Source: Streptomyces sp. NP160 (lineage in GTDB: Bacteria > Actinomycetota > Actinomycetes > Actinomycetales > Quadrisphaeraceae). Taken from it: a stretch of DNA of 64,000 nt. The position numbers were made by a program, and so were the translations under genes. Location of the stretch: the NCBI RefSeq assembly GCF_006335115.1, contig NZ_VDMJ01000044.1, forward strand, positions 23,863-87,862. The letters are read 5' to 3'. Below the pieces are notes generated by a model that was not told the origin of the DNA, made no database searches, and was given only the letters and a program-made list of their open reading frames with translations. This document shows positions 51,400 to 60,455 of this stretch, piece after piece. Every line of letters begins with the position of its first letter. Positions within the stretch are counted from its first letter, which is position 1.

Positions 51400-52206
51400 T
51401 CAGAGGTGGTGGACGGCGCCGGGGCGGGCGAGGTCGGCGGGACCGTCGAAGCGGGAGCGGACCTCCGCGAGCACCGCGTCGGCGTCGGCCCAGGGCGTCA
51501 GGTGCGTCGCCAGCACCGCCCGCACCCGCGCGCGGGCGGCGACGTCCCCGGCCCGGGCGCCCGAGAGGTGGATGCCCCGCTCGAAGGGCAGGTCGTCGGT
51601 GAAGCTCGCCTCGGTGAGCAGCAGGTCGGCGTCGGCGGCGAGGTGGTCCAGGCCGGGGCAGTCGTCGGTGTCGCCGGTGTAGGCGAGCACCGCCGTCCCG
51701 CCCCCCTCGGCGGGTCCGGTGACGCGCAGCCCGTAGGCCTCCACGGGGTGCTCGACCAGCACCGGCTCCGCGGTGAAGGGCCCCACCGCGACCGGCTGGC
51801 GGTCCACCCAGGCGCCGAAGGCGTACTGCTCGGTCATGCCCGGGCCATCCTCGGGGAGGTCGTAGGCGCGCGCCAGCCGCTCCGCCGCACCCGTCGGCGC
51901 CCACAGCGGCACCGGGTCCCGGGGCTCGCCGCGGTGGGCGGCGGGCCCGTACTTGATGGCCACGTAGAGCGCCGTCGTGTCGAGGCAGTGGTCGGCGTGC
52001 AGGTGCGAGAGCAGCACGGCGTCCAGCGCGGTGAGGTCGCCACCGGGCAGGTGCCGCTGCAGCGGCCCCGAGGCGCCGCTGCCGAGGTCGAGCACCACCC
52101 GCCAGGTGCGCCCGTCAGCGGGGTCGTCGGCCTCCAGCAGGTAGCACGACGCCGGGGAGTCCGGCCCCGGCACGGACCCCGAGCTCCCGATGACCGTCAG
52201 CCTCAC
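51400..52206 (-). CDS. MBL-fold phosphodiesterase (Rv1339-like)
   Basis: 268 residues with a GTG start. The metallo-beta-lactamase core shows [30 protein letters not shown] (HxHxDH), [11 protein letters not shown] and TH in [11 protein letters not shown]. The mycobacterial protein at this position, Rv1339, is reported to be a cyclic-AMP phosphodiesterase, and that role is plausible here on synteny, though a broader RNase Z-like assignment is possible. Thirteen bases separate it from murI upstream. Confidence 0.85.
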   Translation of the reverse strand: MRLTVIGSSGSVPGPDSPASCYLLEADDPADGRTWRVVLDLGSGASGPLQRHLPGGDLTALDAVLLSHLHADHCLDTTALYVAIKYGPAAHRGEPRDPVPLWAPTGAAERLARAYDLPEDGPGMTEQYAFGAWVDRQPVAVGPFTAEPVLVEHPVEAYGLRVTGPAEGGGTAVLAYTGDTDDCPGLDHLAADADLLLTEASFTDDLPFERGIHLSGARAGDVAARARVRAVLATHLTPWADADAVLAEVRSRFDGPADLARPGAVHHL

Positions 52207-52219
52207 GCCACGTCCCCCT

Positions 52220-53089
52220 CTAGCGGTTGCGCGCCAGCGGCGCCGTGATCTTGGGCAGCAGCCCGGTGTGCAGCACCGTCTCGCGCCGCTCGGCGCGCAG
52301 CTGGGCCGGCGCCGCCGTCCCCAGGAACCGCCGGGCCAGCACCGCGAACCGCTCCGGGTCCGCCGTGGTGAGCCACCGGTGCTGCGGCTCGGGGAACCCG
52401 TCGGGGCGCAGCGCGCCGCGAGCGGTCAGCTCCCGGTACACCGCCTTGGCGGTCTCCTCCGCGCTGGAGACCAGCGTGACGCCGTCGCCCATGACGTAGG
52501 AGATGACACCCGTGAGCAGCGGGTAGTGCGTGCACCCCAGCACGAGCGTGTCGACCCCGGCCTCCTGCACCGGCGCCAGCTGCTCGCGCGCCGCCTCCAC
52601 CAGCTCCGGGCCCGAGGTGATCCCCGCCTCGACGAAGTCGACGAAGCGCGGGCACGGCGTCGTCGTCGTCGTGATCCCGGGTGCGGCGGCGAAGGCGTCG
52701 GCGTAGGCACCGGACGTGGCCGTCGCCGCGGTGCAGATGACGCCCACGCGCCCGGTCCGGGTGCTCGCCACCGCGCGGCGCACGGCGGGGCGGATCACCT
52801 CGACCACGGGCACGGAGTAGCGCTCGCGCGCGTCGTGCAGCACCGCCGCGCTGGCGGTGTTGCAGGCGATGACCAGCAGCTTCACCCCGGAGGCGACCAG
52901 CTCGTCCAGGCACTCCAGCGCGTAGGCGCGCACGTGGGCGAGCGGGCGGGGCCCGTACGGGGCCCGCGCCGTGTCACCGAGGTAGACCACCGCCTCGCCG
53001 GGCAGCTGGTCCAGCACGGCGCGCGCCACCGTGAGCCCGCCGACGCCGGAGTCGAAGATGCCGATGGGCGCCGCGGGGCCTGGGTGCAC
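52220..53089 (-). CDS. murI: Glutamate racemase
   Basis: 289 residues with a GTG start. [15 protein letters not shown] (N-terminal Asp and Ser), [23 protein letters not shown] with the first catalytic Cys, and [12 protein letters not shown] with the second. It makes D-glutamate for peptidoglycan. Operon order murI, MBL, rph, rdgB is conserved in actinomycetes. Confidence 0.95.
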   Translation of the reverse strand: MHPGPAAPIGIFDSGVGGLTVARAVLDQLPGEAVVYLGDTARAPYGPRPLAHVRAYALECLDELVASGVKLLVIACNTASAAVLHDARERYSVPVVEVIRPAVRRAVASTRTGRVGVICTAATATSGAYADAFAAAPGITTTTTPCPRFVDFVEAGITSGPELVEAAREQLAPVQEAGVDTLVLGCTHYPLLTGVISYVMGDGVTLVSSAEETAKAVYRELTARGALRPDGFPEPQHRWLTTADPERFAVLARRFLGTAAPAQLRAERRETVLHTGLLPKITAPLARNR

Positions 53090-53109
53090 CCCCGCAGGCT
53101 AGGACGGGA

Positions 53110-54114
53110 CTACGCGGTGAGCACCATCCGGAAGCGCGGGCGCCCGGCCATCATGGCGTCGAAGGCGTCCTGCGCGTCCTCCAGCGGCGCCTCCTCGACC
53201 ATGGGCCGCACGCCGGTGAGCGCGGCGAAGCGCAGCGCGTCCTCGGAGTCCTTGGAGGTGCCGCTCGCGTGGCCGGCCACCGTGCGGCTGCCCAGGATGA
53301 GGTTGACGGCGTCCAGGGCCAGCGGCTGCTCCGGCACGCCCAGCACCACGAGCCGGCCGCGGGGGCGCAGCCCGGCGGCGGTGCCCGCGATGGCCTCGGC
53401 GTCGGTGACGGTGGCCAGGACCGCCGCGGCGCCGCCCAGGCGCTGCAGGGCCCCGGCGACGCCGCCCTCGCCGGGGTCGGTGGAGTCGACGTAGTGGTGG
53501 GCGCCGAGCTGCTCGGCGAACTCGCCCTTCTCGGCCCCGCGGGCCACCGCGACCACCTCGAAGCCCATCTTGGCGGCGTACTGCACCCCCAGGTGACCGA
53601 GGCCGCCGAGGCCGATGACCGCCACGAGGTCACCCGCGAGCGCCCCGGAGGTGCGCAGGCCGTGGAAGGTGGTGACGCCGGCGCACATGAGCGGTGCGGC
53701 CTCGGCGTCGGTGAGCCCGTCCGGGACGGCGGCGAGCGCGTCGGCGGGTGCCAGCACGTGGTCGGCGTAGCCGCCGTCGGAGGACAGGCCCGTGACGCGG
53801 CCCTCGACGCAGGAGATGAGGTCACCGCGGCGGCAGGGGTCGCAGCGGTAGCAGGCGCCGCCGAACCAGCCGATGCCCACGCGCTGGCCGACCTGCCACT
53901 GCGGCACGTCCTCGCCGACCGCCTCCACGCGGCCGGCGACCTCGTGGCCGGGCACGCGGGGGAAGCCACCCATCCCGCCGACCGCCATGGCGTCGCTGTG
54001 GCAGACGCCGCACGCGGCGACGCGCACCAGCACCTGCCCGCGCCCCCGCCGGGGCACCTCCCGCTCCACCAGCTGGAGGCCTGAGTCCGGACCGCTGACC
54101 TGGATCGCTCGCAC
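53110..54114 (-). CDS. Zinc-dependent alcohol dehydrogenase family protein
   Basis: 334 residues. AACGVCHSDAMAVGG (catalytic Zn Cys), PGHEVAGRVEAVG (Zn His/Glu), a structural zinc cluster in ACYRCDPCRRGDLISC, and the Rossmann loop VIGLGGLGHLGVQYA. The class oxidises short alcohols or reduces aldehydes with NAD(P). The substrate is not predictable. It lies between murI and DUF2017, where mycobacteria carry mec, cysO and cysM, and has a leader of 89 bases after DUF2017, so it may have its own promoter. Confidence 0.9.
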   Translation of the reverse strand: MRAIQVSGPDSGLQLVEREVPRRGRGQVLVRVAACGVCHSDAMAVGGMGGFPRVPGHEVAGRVEAVGEDVPQWQVGQRVGIGWFGGACYRCDPCRRGDLISCVEGRVTGLSSDGGYADHVLAPADALAAVPDGLTDAEAAPLMCAGVTTFHGLRTSGALAGDLVAVIGLGGLGHLGVQYAAKMGFEVVAVARGAEKGEFAEQLGAHHYVDSTDPGEGGVAGALQRLGGAAAVLATVTDAEAIAGTAAGLRPRGRLVVLGVPEQPLALDAVNLILGSRTVAGHASGTSKDSEDALRFAALTGVRPMVEEAPLEDAQDAFDAMMAGRPRFRMVLTA

Positions 54115-54203
54115 ACGACCGTTCTACCCGGCCCCGGCCGTCCCGGCCCGTCGAGCTGCCGGGGGCGAGGAGGACGACGACGGACGACGACGGAGCGGCG
54201 CGG

Positions 54204-54776
54204 TCAGCGCCCCGGCCGCCCGCGGCGCGCGGTCAGCGCCCCGACGAGGGACTCCTGCAGCCAGGTGAGGAAGTCGTAGACGGACGCCATCCACACGCGC
54301 GGGTCCTCCGGGTCGCGCGAGGCGGCGTCGGCGAGCACCTGCTCGGCGTCGTCGTCGGTGCGCAGCCCCAGCCGCTCGGCCAGCACCAGGCGGACGTCGG
54401 TCAGGGACACCAGCCAGGCGTGCGCCTCGTCCGGGTCCAGCACGAAGACACCCGGGCGGTCGAGGGTGGCCCGGGCCCGCTCGAGCGCCTCGCGCTTGCG
54501 GGCGCGCAGGCCCTTCTCGGTGAGGCGGCGGAACTCGCGGGCGGCGTCGGGGTCGTCCGTGGCGCCCTGCGGCAGCAGCCGGGCGACGGCGGGGTCGGAG
54601 GGCGGCGTCGTGGGGCCGCCGGTGCCGACGAGGGCCTCCAGCGGGTCCTCGGACGGCACCGTCCCGTCGTCGAGGAGCTCGGCCACCTCGCCCATGAGGC
54701 CGGCGAGCAGCGCGCGCTCGTCGTCGTCGAGGGTCGCGGTGACCCCGCGCCGGGTGCTCTCGAAGCGGCGGGCCAC
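54204..54776 (-). CDS. DUF2017 protein
   Basis: 190 residues with a GTG start. RRGVTATLDDDERALLAGLMGEVAELL at the N-terminus, a Pro-rich loop and a helical C-terminus (VWMASVYDFLTWLQESLV). The function of this actinobacterial family is unknown; it almost always follows clpS. Here it starts one base after the clpS stop, implying co-translation and perhaps a role in ClpS-dependent proteolysis. Confidence 0.9.
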   Translation of the reverse strand: MARRFESTRRGVTATLDDDERALLAGLMGEVAELLDDGTVPSEDPLEALVGTGGPTTPPSDPAVARLLPQGATDDPDAAREFRRLTEKGLRARKREALERARATLDRPGVFVLDPDEAHAWLVSLTDVRLVLAERLGLRTDDDAEQVLADAASRDPEDPRVWMASVYDFLTWLQESLVGALTARRGRPGR

Positions 54777-54777
54777 G

Positions 54778-55158
54778 TCAGGCGTCCTTCGTGAAGGTGG
54801 CCCACAGGCCGTAGGCGTGCATGGCCTCGGTGTCGCGCTCCATCTCCTCGCGGGTGCCGCTGGAGACCACGGCGCGGCCGGCCTCGTGGACGTCGCGCAT
54901 GAGCTTCTCGGCCTTCTCCTTGGAGTGGCCGAAGTACGTCTGGAAGACGTAGGTCACGTACGACATGAGGTTCACGGGGTCGTTCCAGACGATGGTGACC
55001 CAGGGCTTGGCCACCTCGCCGTCGGGCGCCTCGACGCGCTCCTCGGCCTCGGCCGGCGCGGCCGTCGCGACGACGTGCGACGCAGCGGCGGCGACCAGCA
55101 CGCGCTGTCGCCCGCCGATCACCGTGCGTCCGTCCGGTGGGTGCTCACGCGCCCCCAT
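54778..55158 (-). CDS. clpS: ATP-dependent Clp protease adaptor ClpS
   Basis: Up to 126 residues; the conserved core begins about residue 51 with KPWVTIVWNDPVNLMSYVTY and contains the N-degron pocket residues and MRDVHEAGRAVV. It delivers proteins with N-terminal bulky residues to ClpAP/ClpCP. The start is uncertain: ATG at 55158 and GTGs at 55122 and 55101 are all possible; none has a strong Shine-Dalgarno. Diverges from pncB with only 14 bases between if the ATG is used, so a downstream start, leaving room for promoters, is attractive. Confidence 0.88.
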   Translation of the reverse strand: MGAREHPPDGRTVIGGRQRVLVAAAASHVVATAAPAEAEERVEAPDGEVAKPWVTIVWNDPVNLMSYVTYVFQTYFGHSKEKAEKLMRDVHEAGRAVVSSGTREEMERDTEAMHAYGLWATFTKDA

Positions 55159-55172
55159 CCTACGGTGGCCCT

Positions 55173-56498
55173 GTGGAGACGACCCCGTCGAGCGGCACCG
55201 GGAACCTGCCCAGCACCGCCCTGCTGACCGACGCCTACGAGCTGACCATGCTGGAGTCGGCGCTGCGCAGCGGCGCCGCCGGCCGGCACTGCACCTTCGA
55301 GGTGTTCGCCCGCCGGCTGCCCGACGGCCGCCGCTACGGCGTGGTCGCCGGCACCGCCCGGGTGCTCGACGCCCTGGAGCGGTTCCGGTTCGACGAGCCG
55401 GTGCTGCAGGCGCTGCGCGAGGCCGGCCGGCTGTCGGAGGAGACGCTGGCGCACCTGGCGGGCTGGCGCTTCACCGGCGACGTCGACGGCTACGCCGAGG
55501 GCGAGGTGTACTTCCCGGGCTCCCCCGTGCTGACGGTCACCGGCAGCTTCGGGGAGGCCGTGGTGCTGGAGACGCTGGTGCTCGCCATCCTCAACCACGA
55601 CTCCGCCGTCGCCTCCGCGGCGGCGCGGATGGCGGTGTCCGCAGCGGACCGCCCGATCATCGAGATGGGCAGCCGGCGCACCCACGAGGAGGCCGCCGTC
55701 GCCTCCGCCCGCGCCGCGTACCTGGCGGGCTTCGCCTCCACCTCCAACCTCGAGGCGGGACGCCGCTACGGCGTGCCGACGTCGGGCACCTCCGCGCACG
55801 CGTTCACGCTCCTGCACGACTCCGAGGAGGAGGCGTTCCGCGCCCAGGTGGCGGCCCTGGGCACCGGCACGACGCTGCTGGTGGACACCTACGACATCCA
55901 CGCCGGGGTGGAGACCGCGGTGCGGGTGGCCGGCCCCGGGCTCGGCGCGGTGCGCATCGACTCCGGCGACCTGGCCGTCCTCGCGGTGCAGGTGCGCCAG
56001 CAGCTCGACTCCCTCGGCGCCACGGGCACGCGCATCGTGCTCTCCGGGGACCTCGACGAGTTCGGCATCGCCGCGCTGCGCGCCGCCCCCGTCGACGCCT
56101 ACGGCGTGGGCACCTCGGTGGTCCAGGGCTCCGGCTCGCCCACCGCCGGGATGGTCTACAAGCTCGTCGAGGTCGACGGGCGCCCGGTGGCCAAGCGCTC
56201 GGAGTCGAAGGCGAGCCACGGCGGCCGCAAGCTGGCCGTGCGCCGCCACCGCAGCTCCGGGACCGCCACCGAGGAGGTCGTCAGCGCCGGTGGCCCGCCG
56301 CCCGCCGAGCCGGGCGACCGCCCGCTGCAGGTGCCGCTGGTGCGCCGCGGGGAGCGCGTCGGGCCCGCGTCCAGCGGCGACGGCCTGGCCGCGGCGCGCG
56401 AGCACCTCGGCGAGGTGCTCATCAGCCTGCCGTGGGAGGGACTCGCCCTGTCCAAGGGGGACCCGGCGGTGCCCACCCGGGTGCTGCCGCCGGTCTGA
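55173..56498 (+). CDS. pncB: Nicotinate phosphoribosyltransferase
   Basis: 441 residues from a GTG. ALLTDAYELTMLESALRSG, MGSRRTHEEAAVASARAAY (substrate-binding Arg/His), GTSAHAF, VDTYDIHAGV, RIDSGDLAVL and LSGDLDEF match the enzyme that joins nicotinate with PRPP in the Preiss-Handler NAD pathway. Divergent from clpS in the same arrangement as mycobacterial pncB1. Ends convergent with a small membrane protein gene. Confidence 0.95.
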   Translation: METTPSSGTGNLPSTALLTDAYELTMLESALRSGAAGRHCTFEVFARRLPDGRRYGVVAGTARVLDALERFRFDEPVLQALREAGRLSEETLAHLAGWRFTGDVDGYAEGEVYFPGSPVLTVTGSFGEAVVLETLVLAILNHDSAVASAAARMAVSAADRPIIEMGSRRTHEEAAVASARAAYLAGFASTSNLEAGRRYGVPTSGTSAHAFTLLHDSEEEAFRAQVAALGTGTTLLVDTYDIHAGVETAVRVAGPGLGAVRIDSGDLAVLAVQVRQQLDSLGATGTRIVLSGDLDEFGIAALRAAPVDAYGVGTSVVQGSGSPTAGMVYKLVEVDGRPVAKRSESKASHGGRKLAVRRHRSSGTATEEVVSAGGPPPAEPGDRPLQVPLVRRGERVGPASSGDGLAAAREHLGEVLISLPWEGLALSKGDPAVPTRVLPPV

Positions 56499-56555
56499 GA
56501 CCCGGTGCCGCGTCCGGCCGCCGTCGGAGCAGGCCGACGACGGCGCGGCGGTGCG

Positions 56556-56795
56556 TCAGTGGGCTGCGCCGCCGCGCCCGAGCGGCTCGGCCTGCGGCAG
56601 GCCCTCCCGGACGCGGGCAATCCGCTCCTCCTGCTTGCGCTTGGCGGACACCCGGGCCGACCACAGCAGGCCGATGCCGCCCAGCACGATGCCGCCGAAC
56701 TTGGAGAGGTCGTGCCACAGCGTGATGTCTCCGTTGAGCAGGCCGAGGAAGACCAGCACGGAACCGACGCCCATGAGCGTGAAGGGGATCGCCAC
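56556..56795 (-). CDS. Small two-helix membrane protein
   Basis: 79 residues from a GTG. Two hydrophobic helices (about 3-20 and 32-47, GGIVLGGIGLLWSARV) and a basic tail KRKQEERIARVREGLP. No recognised family. It lies between pncB (convergent) and the lysA terminator, alone. Confidence 0.6.
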   Translation of the reverse strand: MAIPFTLMGVGSVLVFLGLLNGDITLWHDLSKFGGIVLGGIGLLWSARVSAKRKQEERIARVREGLPQAEPLGRGGAAH

Positions 56796-56813
56796 GCCCT
56801 GATCCTGCCAGGT

Positions 56814-56849
56814 GCCGACCGCCGGGCGCTCGCGCGCCCCGCGGTCGGC
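56814..56849. terminator. Terminator hairpin after lysA
   Basis: GCCGACCGC pairs with GCGGTCGGC (9 bp) around an 18-base loop that itself contains a GGGCGC/GCGCCC stem. It begins six bases past the minus-strand lysA stop. Confidence 0.75.
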
Positions 56850-56855
56850 CGCGCG

Positions 56856-58274
56856 TCAGCCGACGTCGAGGGCGAGCAGGTCGTCCTCGGTCTCGCGGCG
56901 CACCAGCACGCGGCTCTCGCCGTCCCTGACCGCCACCACGGGCGGACGGGGCACGTGGTTGTACTGGCTGGCCATGCTGTGGCAGTACGCGCCGGTGGCG
57001 GGCACCACGAGCAGGTCGCCGGCGGCGAGGTCGTCGGGGAGGAACTCGTCCTTGACCACCACGTCGCCGCTCTCGCAGTGCTTGCCCACCACGCGGCTCA
57101 GCACCGGGCGCGCGGACGAGCGGCGCCCGCCGAGCGTGGCGGAGTAGTCGGCGTCGTAGAGGGCGGTGCGGATGTTGTCGCTCATGCCGCCGTCGACGGC
57201 CACGTAGCGCCGGTGCAGGCCGCCGTCGAGGGCGACGTCCTTGGTGGACCCCACCCGGTACAGCGTCACGCCCGCCGGGCCGGCGATGGCGCGCCCGGGC
57301 TCGACGGAGACCTTCGGCACGGCCACGCCCAGCTGCGCGCACGCCGCGGTCACCACCTCGGCCATGCCCCGGGCGAGCTCGGCGGGGGCCAGCGGTGCGT
57401 CCTGCGTGGTGTAGGCGATGCCGAAGCCGCCGCCGAGGTCGATCTCGGGCAGCTCCACGCCGTGCTCGGCCAGCACCTGGGCGTGCAGGCCCAGGAGGCG
57501 GCGGGCGGCCACCTCGAAGCCGGACACGTCGAAGATCTGGCTGCCGATGTGGCTGTGCAGGCCGCGCAGCTCGAGCTCCGGTCGCGCGAGCACCCGCCGG
57601 ACCGCCTCGGCGGCCTGGCCGGAGGCCAGCGACAGCCCGAACTTCTGGTCCTCGTGGGCGGTGGCGATGTAGTCGTGGGTGTGCGCCTCGACCCCGACGG
57701 TGGTGCGGATGAGCACGCCCTGCCGGACCCCGGCCTCGCGGGCGGCGTCAGCGGTCCGCTCGATGTCGTGGAAGCCGTCGACGACGACCTTGCCGACCCC
57801 CGCCCGCACGGCGCGGGTGATCTCGGCGTCGGACTTGTTGTTGCCGTGCAGCAGCACGTGCGCGGGGTCGGTGCCTCCGCGCAGCGCGACGGCCAGCTCG
57901 CCGCCGGTGCAGGCGTCGTAGCGCAGGCCGTCCTCGGCGAGCCAGCGCGCCACCGTCGTGCACGTGAAGGCCTTGGCGGCGTAGTAGACGTCGGCGCCGC
58001 CGCAGGCGTCGGCGAAGGCCTCCGCGAAGGCGTCGCGGAAGGCGGTGGCGCGGGCCCGGAAGTCGGCCTCGTCCACGACGTACGCGGGGGTGCCGTGCTG
58101 CGCGGCCAGCTCGGTGACCGGGACGCCGCCGACGCTCACGACGCCGTCGGCTCCCCGTCGAGCCGTGCTCGGCCAGAGCGCGGGCAGGAGGTCGTTGGCG
58201 TCGTCGGGCTCGCTCAGCCAGCCGGGGCCGCCGAGCCCCGCGGCGTGCTGGGGACCGGCCGGGTGGGCCCTCAC
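56856..58274 (-). CDS. lysA: Diaminopimelate decarboxylase
   Basis: 472 residues from a GTG that overlaps the argS stop. PLP lysine in [53 protein letters not shown] and CHSMASQYN match LysA, which converts meso-diaminopimelate to lysine in the cytoplasm. The first 45 residues precede the conserved barrel and are longer than usual. argS-lysA is a known actinobacterial pair, usually followed by hom and thr genes, which are not here. Confidence 0.94.
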   Translation of the reverse strand: MRAHPAGPQHAAGLGGPGWLSEPDDANDLLPALWPSTARRGADGVVSVGGVPVTELAAQHGTPAYVVDEADFRARATAFRDAFAEAFADACGGADVYYAAKAFTCTTVARWLAEDGLRYDACTGGELAVALRGGTDPAHVLLHGNNKSDAEITRAVRAGVGKVVVDGFHDIERTADAAREAGVRQGVLIRTTVGVEAHTHDYIATAHEDQKFGLSLASGQAAEAVRRVLARPELELRGLHSHIGSQIFDVSGFEVAARRLLGLHAQVLAEHGVELPEIDLGGGFGIAYTTQDAPLAPAELARGMAEVVTAACAQLGVAVPKVSVEPGRAIAGPAGVTLYRVGSTKDVALDGGLHRRYVAVDGGMSDNIRTALYDADYSATLGGRRSSARPVLSRVVGKHCESGDVVVKDEFLPDDLAAGDLLVVPATGAYCHSMASQYNHVPRPPVVAVRDGESRVLVRRETEDDLLALDVG

Positions 58275-59947
58275 ATCCGCTCCGGGGCCGAGACGCCGAG
58301 CAGGGCGAGGCCGTTGGCCAGCACCGTGCGGGTGGCGTCGTTGAGCCACAGGCGGGTGCGGTGCACGTCGGTGACGGCCTCCTCGCCCATCGGCGTGACG
58401 CGGCGCTCGTCGTACCACTTGTGGTAGCTGCCGGCGAGGGACTCCAGGTAGCGGGCCACGCGGTGCGGCTCGCGCAGCTCGGCGGCCTGCGCCACCACCC
58501 GGGGGAAGTCGCCGAGGGCGGCGAGCAGCGTCGACTCGGTGGCGTGGTCGAGCACCGCCGGGTCGAAGCCGTCCTCCGTGCGCACACCGAGGTCGCGGGC
58601 GTTGCGCCCGACGCCGGAGGTGCGGGCGTGCGCGTACTGCACGTAGAAGACGGGGTTGTCGTTGGTCCGCTTGACCAGCAGGTCGAGGTCGACGTCGATC
58701 TGGGAGTCGACGCTGGAGCGCACCAGGGCGTAGCGGGCGGCGTCCACGCCGACGGCCTCGACGAGGTCCTCCATGGTCACCACGGTGCCGGCGCGCTTGC
58801 TCATGCGGACGGGGACGCCGTCGCGCACGAGGTTGACCATCTGGCCGATGAGCACCTCGACCACGGCCGGGTCGTCGCCGAAGGCGGCGGCGGCGGCCTT
58901 GAGGCGCGCGACGTAGCCGTGGTGGTCGGCGCCGAGCAGGTAGATGCACAGGTCGAAGCCGCGGGCGCGCTTGTCGCGCAGGTAGGCGAGGTCACCGGCG
59001 ACGTAGGCGGGGTTCCCGTCGGACTTGATGACCACGCGGTCCTTGTCGTCGCCGAACTCCGTGGAGCGCAGCCACCAGGCGCCGTCCTCCTGGAAGAGGC
59101 GGCCCGAGTCCTTGAGCTGCTGCACCACGGACGCCACGGCGCCGGAGGTGTGCAGGGAGTCCTCGTGGAAGTAGACGTCGAAGTCGACGCGGAAGTCGTG
59201 CAGGCTCTGCTTGACCTCGTCGAACATCAGCGCCACGCCGCGGCTGCGGAACGCCTCCAGGGCCTCCGCCTCCGGCAGGGTGCTCGGGTCGGGCTCACCG
59301 GCGGCGAGGGCGTCGCGGACGATCGTGGAGGCGATCTCCTCGATGTAGTCGCCGCCGTAGCCGTCCTCGGGGGCCTCCTGGCCGAGGGCGCGGGCCAGCA
59401 GCGACCGGGCGAACCTGTCGATCTGGGCGCCGTGGTCGTTGAAGTAGTACTCGCGGGTGACGTCAGCCCCGACGGCCTCCAGCACGCGGGCGAGGGAGTC
59501 CCCGACGGCGGCCCAGCGGGTGCCGCCCAGGTGCACCGGGCCGGTGGGGTTGGCGGAGACGAACTCGAGGTCCACCCTCCGCCCGGCCAGGCCGTCGGTG
59601 CGGCCGAACGCGGGCCCGGCCTCCACGACGGAGCGGGCGAGCTCGCCGGCCGCGGCGGCGTCGAGGACGACGTTGAGGAAGCCCGGGCCCGCCACGTCGA
59701 CGCTCTTGACGCCGGCCACGCCCGACAGGCGGGCGGCCAGCACCTCGGCGACCTTCCGCGGGGGCAGGCCGGCGGGCTTGGACAGCTGCAGCGCCACGGA
59801 GGTGGCCCAGTCGCCGTGGTCGCGGTTGCGCGGCCTCTCCACCTTGACGGCCTGCGGGACGGCGCCCGCCGGGAGGCTCAGCTCACCGGCGTCGACGGCG
59901 CCGGTGAGGCAGGCGCGGATGGCTGCCGACAGCTCCTCGGGGGTCAC
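58271..59947 (-). CDS. argS: Arginyl-tRNA synthetase
   Basis: 558 residues from a GTG. Arg-tRNA synthetase N-terminal domain (about 1-90), HIGH equivalent [37 protein letters not shown] equivalent [11 protein letters not shown], and an anticodon-binding C-terminal domain ending in [14 protein letters not shown]. Class I enzyme charging tRNA-Arg. Overlaps lysA; the receiver gene lies nine bases upstream of the start. Confidence 0.96.
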   Translation of the reverse strand: MTPEELSAAIRACLTGAVDAGELSLPAGAVPQAVKVERPRNRDHGDWATSVALQLSKPAGLPPRKVAEVLAARLSGVAGVKSVDVAGPGFLNVVLDAAAAGELARSVVEAGPAFGRTDGLAGRRVDLEFVSANPTGPVHLGGTRWAAVGDSLARVLEAVGADVTREYYFNDHGAQIDRFARSLLARALGQEAPEDGYGGDYIEEIASTIVRDALAAGEPDPSTLPEAEALEAFRSRGVALMFDEVKQSLHDFRVDFDVYFHEDSLHTSGAVASVVQQLKDSGRLFQEDGAWWLRSTEFGDDKDRVVIKSDGNPAYVAGDLAYLRDKRARGFDLCIYLLGADHHGYVARLKAAAAAFGDDPAVVEVLIGQMVNLVRDGVPVRMSKRAGTVVTMEDLVEAVGVDAARYALVRSSVDSQIDVDLDLLVKRTNDNPVFYVQYAHARTSGVGRNARDLGVRTEDGFDPAVLDHATESTLLAALGDFPRVVAQAAELREPHRVARYLESLAGSYHKWYDERRVTPMGEEAVTDVHRTRLWLNDATRTVLANGLALLGVSAPERM

Positions 59948-59956
59948 TCCCCCAGG

Positions 59957-60382
59957 TTACTGGCGGGAGGCGGCGGCCCCGGCCGCGCTGGCGCCCCTCG
60001 GCGGCCTGCCGGCGGCGGCCAGGTCCTCGACCACCTGGATCAGCGCCGTGGGCTCGAAGGGCTTGGCCACCAGCGCGTCGACGCCCACCTGCACGGCGCG
60101 GGCGCGCTGGTGGGCCTGCACGCTGGCGGTGACCATGACCACCGGGATGTCGGACAGGGCCGGGTCGCGGCGGATCTCCGCGACGGCGCTCCACCCGTCC
60201 CGGGGCTCCATGACGGCGTCCATGGTGACGACGTCGGGGCGCGGCGCCCCGGGGTCGCGCAGCCGGACCAGGCACTCCTCGCCGTCGGCGGCCTCGTCCA
60301 CCTCGTGGCCCTCGAGCTCGAGGTTGAGGCGGATGAGCATGCGGATCTGCGCCGTGTCGTCGACGACCAGCACGAGAGCCAC
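59957..60382 (-). CDS. Stand-alone response regulator receiver
   Basis: 141 residues holding a single CheY-like domain: acidic pair Asp8-Asp9 (LVLVVDDTAQIR), phosphoacceptor Asp55 (DVVTMDAVMEP), Thr in MVTASVQ and Lys in VAKPFEPTAL. No DNA-binding output domain; the C-terminal 20 residues are Ala/Gly-rich. Histidine kinase not adjacent. It may share a transcript with argS and lysA, since only nine bases separate it from argS. Confidence 0.88.
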   Translation of the reverse strand: MALVLVVDDTAQIRMLIRLNLELEGHEVDEAADGEECLVRLRDPGAPRPDVVTMDAVMEPRDGWSAVAEIRRDPALSDIPVVMVTASVQAHQRARAVQVGVDALVAKPFEPTALIQVVEDLAAAGRPPRGASAAGAAASRQ

Positions 60383-60410
60383 GCGTCAAGGGTAGGAGCG
60401 GCACCTGGGG

Positions 60411-60448
60411 GCCGCCCGGTGACCCGCTGTGCGGGTCCTCCGGGCGGC
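60411..60448. terminator. Terminator hairpin after gabD
   Basis: A long stem with outer arms GCCGCCCGG/CCGGGCGGC and inner arms GACCCGC/GCGGGTC around a TGT loop. It lies between the gabD stop and the receiver gene promoter and should end the gab operon on the minus strand. Confidence 0.85.
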
Positions 60449-60455
60449 AGACGCC

